Source: Bacteroidota bacterium (GTDB lineage Bacteria; Bacteroidota; Ignavibacteria; Ignavibacteriales; Ignavibacteriaceae). Taken from it: 10,947 nucleotides of DNA. The notes under the pieces were generated by a model, which saw nothing but the letters and a program-made list of their open reading frames with translations, did not search any database and was not told where the DNA came from. Where the stretch lies: the NCBI GenBank assembly GCA_021796135.1, contig JAJYOQ010000104.1, positions 1 to 10,947 on the forward strand. The letters run 5' to 3'. Position numbers and translations under genes: made by a program. This document shows, in pieces, positions 1-5,694 of this stretch (within the stretch, counting starts at the first letter, position 1; each line of letters starts with the position of its first letter).

Positions 1-1
1 G

Positions 2-28
2 GTTTTAGAAGTCATTTCAAAAAAATAA
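2..28 (+). CDS. possible C-terminal tail of an upstream gene (partial)
   Basis: The frame starting at base 2 reads VLEVISKK and then a TAA stop at 26-28, 14 bases before the next start codon. It could be the end of a gene that lies mostly outside the window and heads the pterin operon. Eight codons are too few to identify anything, and an open stretch this short can occur by chance. Confidence 0.22.
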   Translation, partial: VLEVISKK

Positions 29-32
29 GAAA

Positions 33-38
33 AGGAGG
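33..38 (+). promoter_or_regulatory. strong ribosome binding site of the PTPS gene
   Basis: A full AGGAGG lies 4 bases before the ATG at 43. It fixes that start even though the same frame is open upstream to the window edge. It also shows that this organism can use canonical Shine-Dalgarno sites, although several other genes here lack one. Confidence 0.75.
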
Positions 39-42
39 GAAA

Positions 43-456
43 ATGATTTATGCTACAAGGCGTGCTACTTTTAATGCTGCTCACCGCTTATTCAGAGCTG
101 AATTAAGCGATGAGGAAAATCTAAAAATATTCGGAAAATGCAGTAATCCCAATTGGCATGGACATAATTATATTCTGGAAGTTGTTATTGCAGGTAATAT
201 CGATGCTGCTACAGGATTTTTGATTGACTTAAAAGTTTTAAGAGATATAATTGAAGAAAATGTTATTAGCAAGGTTGATCATAAAAATCTTAATTTGGAA
301 ACAGAGTTCCTGAAAAATAAAATACCTACAACTGAAAATATTGCTGTGGGAATTTGGGGACAACTAGTAAATAAAATACCCTCCGGGCATTTATATTCTG
401 TCAAACTATATGAAACTGAAAATAATTATATTGAATATAAAGGAGAAGAAAATTGA
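43..456 (+). CDS. ptpS: 6-pyruvoyl-tetrahydropterin synthase (PTPS/QueD family, eukaryote-type)
   Basis: This 137-residue cytosolic enzyme is predicted to convert 7,8-dihydroneopterin triphosphate to 6-pyruvoyl-tetrahydropterin, the second step of tetrahydrobiopterin synthesis. The zinc ligands are visible as H14 (in FNAAHRL), H39 and H41 (WHGHNY). The catalytic Cys is C33, followed by D79-H80 (VDHKNL), and the pterin-anchoring Glu is E124 (YETENN). Spacing from Cys to the HGH motif is C-x5-HGH, as I recall for mammalian PTPS (GKCNNPNGHGH). Typical QueD enzymes of queuosine synthesis have C-x3-HGH. The segments [13 protein letters not shown] and the C-terminal YKGE also read like the animal enzyme. 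Automated annotation would probably call it 6-carboxytetrahydropterin synthase QueD. The shape of the active site and the next two genes favour PTPS. Its TGA stop overlaps the folE start, so translation of the two is probably coupled. Confidence 0.9.
   Translation: MIYATRRATFNAAHRLFRAELSDEENLKIFGKCSNPNWHGHNYILEVVIAGNIDAATGFLIDLKVLRDIIEENVISKVDHKNLNLETEFLKNKIPTTENIAVGIWGQLVNKIPSGHLYSVKLYETENNYIEYKGEEN
441..445 (+). promoter_or_regulatory. ribosome binding site supporting a TTG start for folE
   Basis: AGGAG sits 7 bases before the TTG at 453, an ideal spacing. The next in-frame ATG (468) would place the same site 22 bases away. This supports the TTG start, which shares its last two bases with the PTPS stop (TTGA). 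Confidence 0.6.
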
Positions 457-1019
457 ACCAAAACTCAATGCAAAACATAATAAAGAACCTGTTAGTTGAA
501 GTGGGTGAAGATCCAGGCAGGGAAGGACTTATTAACACTCCCAAAAGAGTAGCAAAAGCATACGAATTTTTAACTTCCGGTTACAATAAGGATATAGAAG
601 AAGTTCTAAACGGGGCAATATTCAATGAGAAATATGATGAGATGGTCTTAGTAAAAGATATTGACTTTTACAGTATGTGTGAACATCATCTTTTGCCTTT
701 TTTCGGTAAGGTCCATGTAGCTTATATTCCGAATGGGAAAATAATTGGCTTAAGCAAAATTCCTAGAATTGTAGAAATATTTGCACGCCGTTTTCAAGTT
801 CAGGAAAGAATGACACAACAGATAGCTGACACCATTAATAAATTTATTGAACCAAAAGGAGTCGCTGTAGTTACTGAAGCAAATCATATGTGTATGATGA
901 TGCGCGGAGTCGAAAAACAAAATTCATCAGCTACAGCAAGTGCTGTGCACGGTGTATTTCAGGAAGATGCAAGGACAAGAACCGAATTTTTAAATTTAAT
1001 CTCTACAAAAAATTTATGA
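453..1019 (+). CDS. folE: GTP cyclohydrolase I
   Basis: FolE converts GTP to 7,8-dihydroneopterin triphosphate and formate, the entry step of folate and tetrahydrobiopterin synthesis. The 188-residue length is normal for the type I enzyme, a cytosolic homodecamer. The zinc and catalytic residues are present: C76, H78 and H79 in MCEHHLLPF, and H145 and C147 in NHMCMMMRG (E. coli C110, H112, H113, H179, C181). The substrate-site SK is at 101-102, Q117 lies in RRFQVQER, and R151 is also present. An N-terminal helix (about 6-22) precedes the [12 protein letters not shown] segment. The start is a TTG overlapping the upstream stop, with AGGAG 7 bases ahead. The alternative start is M6. The stop overlaps the next start (ATGA). 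Lying between PTPS and a reductase, it probably feeds tetrahydropterin synthesis, but it could serve folate synthesis as well. Confidence 0.97.
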   Translation: MNQNSMQNIIKNLLVEVGEDPGREGLINTPKRVAKAYEFLTSGYNKDIEEVLNGAIFNEKYDEMVLVKDIDFYSMCEHHLLPFFGKVHVAYIPNGKIIGLSKIPRIVEIFARRFQVQERMTQQIADTINKFIEPKGVAVVTEANHMCMMMRGVEKQNSSATASAVHGVFQEDARTRTEFLNLISTKNL

Positions 1020-1732
1020 TGTCCGGCAAAGATAAAAGTATATGGATAACAGGCGCCAGTTCCGGAATAGGGAAAGCAGCAGCCTCAAAGTTTTATAAAT
1101 CCGGCTATATTATTGTAATATCATCCAGACAGCAAAAAAAGCTTGAAAAATTAGCTAAAGAAATTGGCAATGACACATCCGGCATTCATATTTTCCCATG
1201 TGATTTTTCTAAATCAGAAGAAATTGATTCTACTTCTAACCGGATATTCTCAAAATTAAAAATTGATTGTCTTATTAATAATGCAGGAATAACTTCCTTT
1301 AAAACTGCTGAGCAAACATCTTCAGAAGAAATAAAAAATATTATAAATACTAATTTACTAGGAGCAATTTTCACAATTAAGAGCGTCTTACCTCAAATGG
1401 TTAAAAACGGCGGCGGAACAATAATTAATGTTCTGTCAGTTGTAAACCACAAAGTATTCACTAATAGTTCTGTTTATAGTGCTTCAAAGATGGGTTTGCT
1501 AGGTTTTACTAATTCTTTAAGGGAAGAAGTCAGAAAGTATAATATCAGGGTAATTAACATTTCTCCCGGAGCAACAGATACATCAATGTGGTCTGATAAA
1601 GTGCGAAGTGAAAAATCACAAATGATGATTCGACCTGAAGAGGTAGCAGATGTAATTCTTTGGGCTTATGAACAAAACGAAAAGTTAGTAACTGAAGAAA
1701 TTCTTATAAGACCGATTTCGGGTGATCTTTAA
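1016..1732 (+). CDS. short-chain dehydrogenase/reductase, probable sepiapterin reductase
   Basis: This is a classical SDR of 238 residues with a Rossmann fold. The NAD(P)-binding TGASSGIG is at 12-19, NNAG at 88-91, and N113 is in place. The catalytic residues are S141 and Y154-x3-K158, and the PG motif is at 184-185. R38 (SSR, end of the second strand) suggests NADPH preference. By position after PTPS and FolE it is predicted to reduce 6-pyruvoyl-tetrahydropterin to a tetrahydrobiopterin, as sepiapterin reductase does. Chlorobi are known to carry such an enzyme. SDR substrate specificity cannot be read from sequence, so this assignment rests on context. A pteridine reductase or an unrelated oxidoreductase remains possible. 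The ATG at 1016 overlaps the folE stop (ATGA), and a second ATG follows at 1019. The longer reading frame back to 890 lies inside folE and is not a credible N-terminus. Confidence 0.85.
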   Translation: MMSGKDKSIWITGASSGIGKAAASKFYKSGYIIVISSRQQKKLEKLAKEIGNDTSGIHIFPCDFSKSEEIDSTSNRIFSKLKIDCLINNAGITSFKTAEQTSSEEIKNIINTNLLGAIFTIKSVLPQMVKNGGGTIINVLSVVNHKVFTNSSVYSASKMGLLGFTNSLREEVRKYNIRVINISPGATDTSMWSDKVRSEKSQMMIRPEEVADVILWAYEQNEKLVTEEILIRPISGDL

Positions 1733-1753
1733 ACAATAATCAAGAAACGAAAT

Positions 1754-1778
1754 AAAAAAAGCCGGGGTGTACCCGGCT
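1754..1778 (-). terminator. rho-independent terminator of the Spy-like gene
   Basis: A 7-bp GC-rich stem (1760-1766 with 1772-1778, AGCCGGG/CCCGGCT) has a 5-base loop. On the minus strand it is followed by a run of seven T (A run 1754-1760 on the plus strand). It lies directly after the stop of the minus-strand Spy-like gene. It may also stop transcripts of the pterin operon from the other side, but the plus-strand T tract is poor. Confidence 0.85.
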
Positions 1779-1784
1779 CTTAAA

Positions 1785-2258
1785 TTATTTCATCATTCCG
1801 GGTCTATGAAAATTATTTCCCATTTTATTCATTCCGCCCCAATGTTCAAAAGCAGATTCCTTTGCAATTTTTTGTTGTTCAGGAGTTAAAAGAGCATAAA
1901 TATCAAGCAAATGGTTAGCAAATGCAACTGAAATTGCATCTCTGTCCTTATTAATTTTCTCAACTGCGTTCAAAACATCATTTCTGGTGAAATCATTTTT
2001 TAGCTTTAATTCTTTGAGAGCTAGTTTATCTTTTGCTAAATTTGCTCTTAAATCAATCATATTTGACTGAAAAGAAATCTTTAATCCGGCTATTTTTTCC
2101 TTTTGATCGGGTGTTAATTTTAATTTTTCCATAAGAAATTTATGTTTGTTCATCATACCCGGTTTCATGCCCATCTTGCAATTCATTCCTTCTGGCTGAG
2201 CAGACAAAAATGTGGTAAGGGCAAAGAATATCAGCGCTAACACCGATAATTTTTTCAT
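1785..2258 (-). CDS. Spy/CpxP-like (LTxxQ) periplasmic protein, Met-rich
   Basis: This exported all-helical protein has 157 residues. Residues 1-20 are a signal peptide (MKK, hydrophobic core, cleavage about LSA-Q). Two LTxxQ signatures, LTPDQ at 48-52 and LTPEQ at 124-128, place it in the Spy/CpxP/ZraP-type family of periplasmic stress chaperones and metal-responsive proteins. Both ends of the mature protein are rich in Met and His: 25-43 with several Met and the single Cys C27, and 139-156 with H139, M143, M146, H151, M155 and M156. Metal binding, perhaps copper, is possible but unproven. The minus-strand AAGGA (2266-2270) is a well-placed ribosome binding site. It is transcribed divergently from the sigma-factor operon, from a shared region holding matched promoter-like motifs, so it is probably an output of that sigma factor. 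It has its own strong terminator. Confidence 0.85.
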   Translation of the reverse strand: MKKLSVLALIFFALTTFLSAQPEGMNCKMGMKPGMMNKHKFLMEKLKLTPDQKEKIAGLKISFQSNMIDLRANLAKDKLALKELKLKNDFTRNDVLNAVEKINKDRDAISVAFANHLLDIYALLTPEQQKIAKESAFEHWGGMNKMGNNFHRPGMMK

Positions 2259-2287
2259 TTTTAGATCCTTTCTAATTATTTTAAGTT

Positions 2288-2318
2288 TTGGCAGTTTGAC
2301 ACTAAAGGATTATTTTTG
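2288..2318 (+). promoter_or_regulatory. possible housekeeping Bacteroidota-type promoter for the sigma operon
   Basis: TTG at 2288-2290, a 20-base spacer, and TATTTTTG at 2311-2318 match the TTG-N19-21-TAnnTTTG pattern known for the primary sigma factor of Bacteroidota. It overlaps the ECF-like element at 2295-2324, so the two would be alternative or competing ways to start the same transcript. AT richness makes chance matches fairly likely. Confidence 0.35.
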
Positions 2319-2324
2319 GTTTAA
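2295..2324 (+). promoter_or_regulatory. candidate ECF-sigma promoter, sigma-operon side
   Basis: TTTGACA (2295-2301), 16 bases, then GGTTTAA (2318-2324). An exact copy with the same spacing lies on the other strand at 2336-2365. If these are -35 and -10 elements, transcription would begin near 2331 and give a leader of about 55 bases before the sigma ATG at 2386, which has no Shine-Dalgarno site. Matched promoters before a sigma gene and a divergent stress gene are the usual sign of autoregulation by that sigma factor. Confidence 0.6.
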
Positions 2325-2335
2325 AGCAATGTATA

Positions 2336-2365
2336 TTAAACCTAAAATGCTTAAACATTGTCAAA
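2336..2365 (-). promoter_or_regulatory. candidate ECF-sigma promoter, Spy-like gene side
   Basis: On the minus strand this reads TTTGACA-N16-GGTTTAA, identical in both blocks and in spacing to the plus-strand element at 2295-2324. The bases before the second block are also alike (ATTTTA against ATTTTT). The predicted start is near 2329, giving a leader of about 70 bases for the Spy-like gene. The alternative reading of the pair is a 71-base interrupted palindrome bound by a dimeric regulator. Confidence 0.6.
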
Positions 2366-2385
2366 TTTTCAAAGATTAGTAATTA

Positions 2386-2940
2386 ATGGCAGAAGATAGT
2401 AATGACTTTCAACTGATAAATGATTTTATTGCCGGCAATGAGTCTGCTTTTAATAAAATTATTCTAAAATATCAGCAAAAAATTTATTGGCATGCAAGAA
2501 GAATGACCGGCAATCATTTAGATGCAGATGAAATCGTGCAGGAAGTTTTGATTGTCCTTTATAATAAACTAAAGGATTTTCAATTTAAGTCTTCGCTTTA
2601 TACCTGGATATACAAAATAACCACGACTAGATCTATTAATTATATTAGGAAAAGAAACTTAAAGCAGATATTTTCGCTTGAAGACAATGAAACCAAGTTA
2701 GTAAAAAGTAAAGACGATATAATTAATGATTTAGAATCCAGAGAAAAGCTAGAAAAGCTTGAAAATGTATTACAGGAATTACCGCTTAAACAACGTGAGA
2801 TATTTATTATGAGAAATTTTGATGAAATGAGTTATGAAGAAATTTCAAAAATTACCGGGAAATCTATAGGTGGTTTAAAAGCTAATTATTTCCATGCCTT
2901 AAAAAAGATAATGGAGTTAATGAAAAATTATGAAAACTAA
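2386..2940 (+). CDS. RNA polymerase sigma factor, ECF (sigma-70) family
   Basis: This 184-residue ECF sigma factor has only regions 2 and 4. Region 2 spans about 21-91. It includes the core-binding segment around DADEIVQEVLIVLY (46-59) and the -10 recognition and melting segment WIYKITTTRSINYIRKR (74-90). A charged linker runs about 95-120. Region 4 spans about 122-175, with LPLKQREIFIMRNFDEMSYEEIS leading into the helix-turn-helix (about 149-172) that would read the -35 element. The stop overlaps the start of the anti-sigma gene by 11 bases, the usual arrangement for coupled synthesis. No Shine-Dalgarno sequence precedes the ATG. It probably drives its own operon and the divergent Spy-like gene through the TTTGACA-N16-GGTTTAA pair. 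Assignment to the ECF family is secure. The subgroup and inducing signal are not known. Confidence 0.95.
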   Translation: MAEDSNDFQLINDFIAGNESAFNKIILKYQQKIYWHARRMTGNHLDADEIVQEVLIVLYNKLKDFQFKSSLYTWIYKITTTRSINYIRKRNLKQIFSLEDNETKLVKSKDDIINDLESREKLEKLENVLQELPLKQREIFIMRNFDEMSYEEISKITGKSIGGLKANYFHALKKIMELMKNYEN

Positions 2941-3559
2941 AGACAAATTATATAAATATATTGCTGACGAACTGAGTTTAGAGGAAAAGATTCTGTTCGA
3001 AAAAGAGTTATCTGAGTCAGAAGAACTGCAAAAACAAATCAAAAATTATAATTCATTCGTTAAAGATATTGATAATGTAAAGGATGTTAAAACTGATGAA
3101 TTTTATTTTGCAGAGACTATCCCTAAATTCAGATCACGGAAGGAAATCTCCAATAGATTTTTATTATTTCCGAGAATTTCTTTAAGCTTGGCTACTATCG
3201 TATCGGTTGCTTTAGTCTTTATACTTACAATATCAATAATGAATAAAAAGACCATACTGCCCAAACCCCATTTAGCTATTTCCGATTCCAGCAGTTTTAA
3301 TATTTCCGGGCTGCTTGATCCGTCATCCGAACAGATTAATCTGGGCTTTATGTCAAATGAAGAAGCTGCAAAGTTTGATTCAACATTAAATATAGAAATG
3401 AGTAAGGAATTAGACTTATCGCCTAGCGATTTGAGCTATTTATCTCCTGATCAGAGCAGTGACTTATCTACCCTTTTACAAAATATTAATGAAAATGATG
3501 CAAACGATATTTACAGGGAAGTATTAAACCAAAAATTTTTTGGAAGGTCCGTAAAATGA
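2930..3559 (+). CDS. single-pass membrane protein, probable anti-sigma factor (zinc-less)
   Basis: The protein has 209 residues. An N-terminal cytoplasmic helical region (1-75, highly charged, with YIADELSLEEK like the first helix of many anti-sigma domains) is followed by one membrane segment (about 83-104) and a periplasmic tail of about 105 residues. There is no cysteine in the protein, so the HxxxCxxC zinc motif of ZAS anti-sigma factors is absent. The tail is Ser/Asp/Leu-rich and contains an LSPDQ (171-175) inside repeated LSP and DLS units. Overlap with the sigma gene upstream (11 bases) and with the next gene downstream (ATGA) shows a tightly coupled operon. The predicted role is to hold the sigma factor at the inner membrane and release it on a periplasmic signal. 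This rests on topology and position rather than a recognised domain. Confidence 0.75.
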   Translation: MKTKDKLYKYIADELSLEEKILFEKELSESEELQKQIKNYNSFVKDIDNVKDVKTDEFYFAETIPKFRSRKEISNRFLLFPRISLSLATIVSVALVFILTISIMNKKTILPKPHLAISDSSSFNISGLLDPSSEQINLGFMSNEEAAKFDSTLNIEMSKELDLSPSDLSYLSPDQSSDLSTLLQNINENDANDIYREVLNQKFFGRSVK

Positions 3560-4035
3560 AACAAATTATTTTATTTTTATCATTCTTTTTCTCTTTGGTA
3601 ATCGGAGTGAATGCACAGCCACTAGGCATGAGACCATCAAACCCAATGAAAAAAATTGAAGAATTAGAAAAGATTAAATTAATTGAATCTCTTCAGATGA
3701 ATGAGGAAACTACACTGCGGTTTTTCTCTAGGTGGGATCAATTTAAAAATAACCAGCATAAGCTTGTTAAAAGTTCAAATGAAATTCTGGATAAGCTTGA
3801 CAGAGAAGTCAGTACTAACAAAGAAAAGAATAATCCTGAAATAAATAAAATGATAGACCTCTATTTCGGAATTGAAAAGCAGCTTCAAAAGAATAAGCGC
3901 GATTTTATTTATTCTTTAAAAGATATTCTTGATCAAAATCAAATTGCTAAGCTTCTTGTATTTGAAAAGAAGTTTAAGGATGAAATTAGGAATGTCCTTT
4001 TTAGACAAAGAAGACATGGTCCAATGGAGCAGTAA
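3556..4035 (+). CDS. exported helical protein, Spy/CnrX-like candidate periplasmic sensor
   Basis: The protein has 159 residues with a clear signal peptide (1-21, cleavage about VNA-Q). The mature part is helical, Lys/Glu-rich and probably coiled: a helix about 32-65, a second about 68-100, and a third about 105-150. The segment ILDQNQIAKLLVFEKKF (128-144) sits where Spy/CpxP proteins have their second LTxxQ, so I read this as a divergent family member. Like the Spy-like protein at 1785-2258, it starts its mature region with QP and Met/Pro residues and ends with a basic His/Met tail. It is third in the sigma/anti-sigma operon, overlapping by ATGA. That resembles CnrX in cnrYXH, where a periplasmic metal sensor acts on a membrane anti-sigma factor. 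Sensor function is inferred, and it could be only a chaperone. Confidence 0.72.
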   Translation: MKQIILFLSFFFSLVIGVNAQPLGMRPSNPMKKIEELEKIKLIESLQMNEETTLRFFSRWDQFKNNQHKLVKSSNEILDKLDREVSTNKEKNNPEINKMIDLYFGIEKQLQKNKRDFIYSLKDILDQNQIAKLLVFEKKFKDEIRNVLFRQRRHGPMEQ

Positions 4036-4068
4036 TTGCAAAAGCAATTATATTTTGAAACTTTTTTT
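4033..4068 (+). terminator. probable terminator of the sigma operon
   Basis: A 7-bp hairpin, TAATTGC (4033-4039) with GCAATTA (4044-4050), has an AAAA loop and includes the stop codon of the preceding gene. It is followed by TATTTT and, further on, seven T at 4062-4068. The stem is AT-rich, so the terminator would be weak. Confidence 0.4.
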
Positions 4069-4091
4069 AAAAGAAAAAATATTCTTACCTG

Positions 4092-4123
4092 TTGTATATT
4101 AGGCATAACAAAGTTATTTTTTG
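4092..4123 (+). promoter_or_regulatory. probable promoter of the tRNA-Leu gene
   Basis: TTG (4092-4094), a 20-base spacer, then TATTTTTTG (4115-4123) is one T away from the Bacteroidota TAnnTTTG element. It lies 11 bases before the mature tRNA 5' end, where a tRNA promoter is expected. Confidence 0.45.
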
Positions 4124-4134
4124 AGGCGAAATTT

Positions 4135-4218
4135 GCGGAAGTGGTGAAATTGGTATACACGCTACTTTGAGGGGGTAGTGCCTTAACTGGCGTACGGGTT
4201 CAAGTCCCGTCTTCCGCA
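4135..4218 (+). tRNA. tRNA-Leu (anticodon GAG)
   Basis: This is an 84-base class II tRNA. The acceptor stem is GCGGAAG (4135-4141) with CTTCCGC (4211-4217), and A4218 is the discriminator. The anticodon stem is CTACT (4162-4166) with GGTAG (4174-4178), and the loop is TTGAGGG, giving anticodon GAG at 4169-4171 (reads CUC and CUU). The long variable arm has a GCC/GGC stem, and the T arm is ACGGG-TTCAAGT-CCCGT (4194-4210). CCA is not encoded. Confidence 0.97.
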
Positions 4219-4351
4219 CTGATTCCTTTCAAAATTCAATAAATGAATAATTCGTTTGAAGTAATGATTTATATCAAAAGTTCATTAATTCAATAATAGT
4301 AAATTGTTATTCAAAATTTCAAGTTCCTTTTATCTTCTGAAAAATTATTTT
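4219..4351 (+). other. AT-rich leader between tRNA-Leu and the efflux operon
   Basis: No gene is visible in these 133 bases. They should hold the promoter of the efflux operon, but I see no convincing -35/-10 pair and no copy of TTTGACA-N16-GGTTTAA. An imperfect inverted repeat, TTCAAA (4228-4233) with TTTGAA (4255-4260), encloses further self-complementary ATTCA/TGAAT. ATTCAATAA occurs twice. These could be an operator or processing structure, or simply AT-rich chance. There is no T-rich terminator after the tRNA. Confidence 0.35.
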
Positions 4352-5674
4352 ATGAAAAAAATATTTTTGATGCTTTCTTTATTATTGATAATAAATCAAG
4401 CAAATTTATCCCAGCCAAAATCCAATATAGATTCTACTGTGTTTCAAGGTACATTAAACAATTGTATCAAATATGCAATCCAACATCAACCAATTTTGAG
4501 ACAATCGCTGTTGGATGAAAGTATCGCTAATCAGACTATAAAAAGTAAGTTAGCAGACTGGTTTCCTCAATTAAACTTTAATTTTAATATTCAGCATAAT
4601 TATCTGTTATCGACTTCAATTTCGCAAGGTAATCCAATTAAAATAGGTTTGTACAATAATTCTTCAGGAATGTTTTCTTTAACACAGACTATTTTTAACA
4701 GGGATGTTCTTTTGGCTGCAAGCACCGCAGGTTTAGTACGCAATCAGGTAAATCAAATTACAGCAAGTAAGAAAATTGATATAGTAGTAAATGTTAGTAA
4801 GGCATTCTATTCTGTATTGTCTATACAGGAGCAAAATAAATTAATAGACGAAGATATCCTGCGTTTAACTCAAAGTATGCAGGACGCATTTAATCAGTAT
4901 AAAAGCGGCGTTGTTGATAAAACAGATTATGAAAAAGCCACAATTGCATTGAATAATGCTCAGGCAGAGCAAAAACAAAATCTGGAATTATTAAAATCCG
5001 GATATTCAGCACTTAAATTTGAAATGGGTTATCCGTCAAAGAGTAATTTAAAGATAGAATCCGATAGCCTCCGGATGGTTCAAAATATCTATATGGACAC
5101 AACACAATCTTTAAATTATGAAAACAGAATTGAATATAAATTAATCCAAACTCAGCACGATTTGCAAAAAGCAAATTTAAGATATTATATATGGAGTTTT
5201 CTCCCTTCTGTCACTGCTTATGGTGAATATAATTTCAACTATCAAAATAATTCTTTACCGAATTTATACAACAAAAATTATCCTAATTCCTATATCGGAT
5301 TGGAACTTTCTCTCCCCATTTTCCAAGGCGGCAAACGGTTACAGGATATTGATCAAGCTGAACTTGAACTGGAAAGATCCAACTATGATATAATAAATCT
5401 AAAGAATTCTATCAACAACGAATATGAACTTGCATTAGATGCATATAAAAGTAATTGGTACAATTATGTATCTCTTAAAGATAATCTAAAGCTAGCAAAC
5501 GATGTTTATAATACTGTTGAGCTCCAATATAAATCCGGAATAAAAACTTATCTGGACGTAATTTCAGCAGAGACTGATTTGAGGACTACCGAAGTAAATT
5601 TAATTAATGCCGTTTACCAGTTATTGAGCAGTAAGCTCGATTTGCAAAAGGCTTTGGGAACAATCCAATTTTAA
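4352..5674 (+). CDS. TolC-family outer-membrane efflux protein
   Basis: This 440-residue protein has a signal peptide (1-20, MKK plus a Leu/Ile-rich core) and two outer-membrane efflux (OEP) repeats, about 32-240 and 250-438. Each repeat joins long periplasmic coiled helices to membrane beta strands. Typical features are the early LNNCIKYAIQHQP helix, FPQLNFNFN before the first beta hairpin, YKSGVVDKTDYEKA, and in the second repeat FLPSVTAYGEYNF, LPIFQGGKR and YKSGIKTYLDVISAETDL. It would form the trimeric exit duct for the adaptor and pump encoded just downstream (gap of 20 bases). The frame extends upstream to a TTG at 4304, but the ATG at 4352 begins a standard signal peptide and is preferred. 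Neither start has a Shine-Dalgarno site. The substrate is unknown. Confidence 0.93.
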   Translation: MKKIFLMLSLLLIINQANLSQPKSNIDSTVFQGTLNNCIKYAIQHQPILRQSLLDESIANQTIKSKLADWFPQLNFNFNIQHNYLLSTSISQGNPIKIGLYNNSSGMFSLTQTIFNRDVLLAASTAGLVRNQVNQITASKKIDIVVNVSKAFYSVLSIQEQNKLIDEDILRLTQSMQDAFNQYKSGVVDKTDYEKATIALNNAQAEQKQNLELLKSGYSALKFEMGYPSKSNLKIESDSLRMVQNIYMDTTQSLNYENRIEYKLIQTQHDLQKANLRYYIWSFLPSVTAYGEYNFNYQNNSLPNLYNKNYPNSYIGLELSLPIFQGGKRLQDIDQAELELERSNYDIINLKNSINNEYELALDAYKSNWYNYVSLKDNLKLANDVYNTVELQYKSGIKTYLDVISAETDLRTTEVNLINAVYQLLSSKLDLQKALGTIQF

Positions 5675-5694
5675 TATAAATCTAAATTATCAAT

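Noticed and set aside
43..456. Assignment of the first gene to queuosine synthesis (QueD)
   Set aside because: Cys-to-HGH spacing and other motifs fit animal-type PTPS, and the neighbours complete a tetrahydropterin route. No queC, queE or queF is in the window. It is not fully excluded.
890..1015. 42-residue N-terminal extension of the short-chain dehydrogenase
   Set aside because: It lies wholly inside folE in another frame, is Arg/Lys/Cys-rich and unlike an SDR. The ATG at 1016 overlaps the folE stop and begins just before the Rossmann motif.
2327..2360. CAATGT/ACATTG inverted repeat as a separate operator
   Set aside because: Six-base arms in AT-rich DNA within the already symmetric promoter region. 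It is not centred on the main symmetry axis and is too short to support alone.
3939..4160. Minus-strand open frame of 73 codons
   Set aside because: It overlaps the end of the Spy/CnrX-like gene and the tRNA-Leu gene, and its Cys/Phe-rich product resembles nothing. It is a shadow frame.
4304..4351. TTG start adding 16 residues to the TolC-like protein
   Set aside because: The ATG at 4352 begins a textbook signal peptide. The extension would bury it behind a second hydrophobic stretch and has no ribosome binding site.
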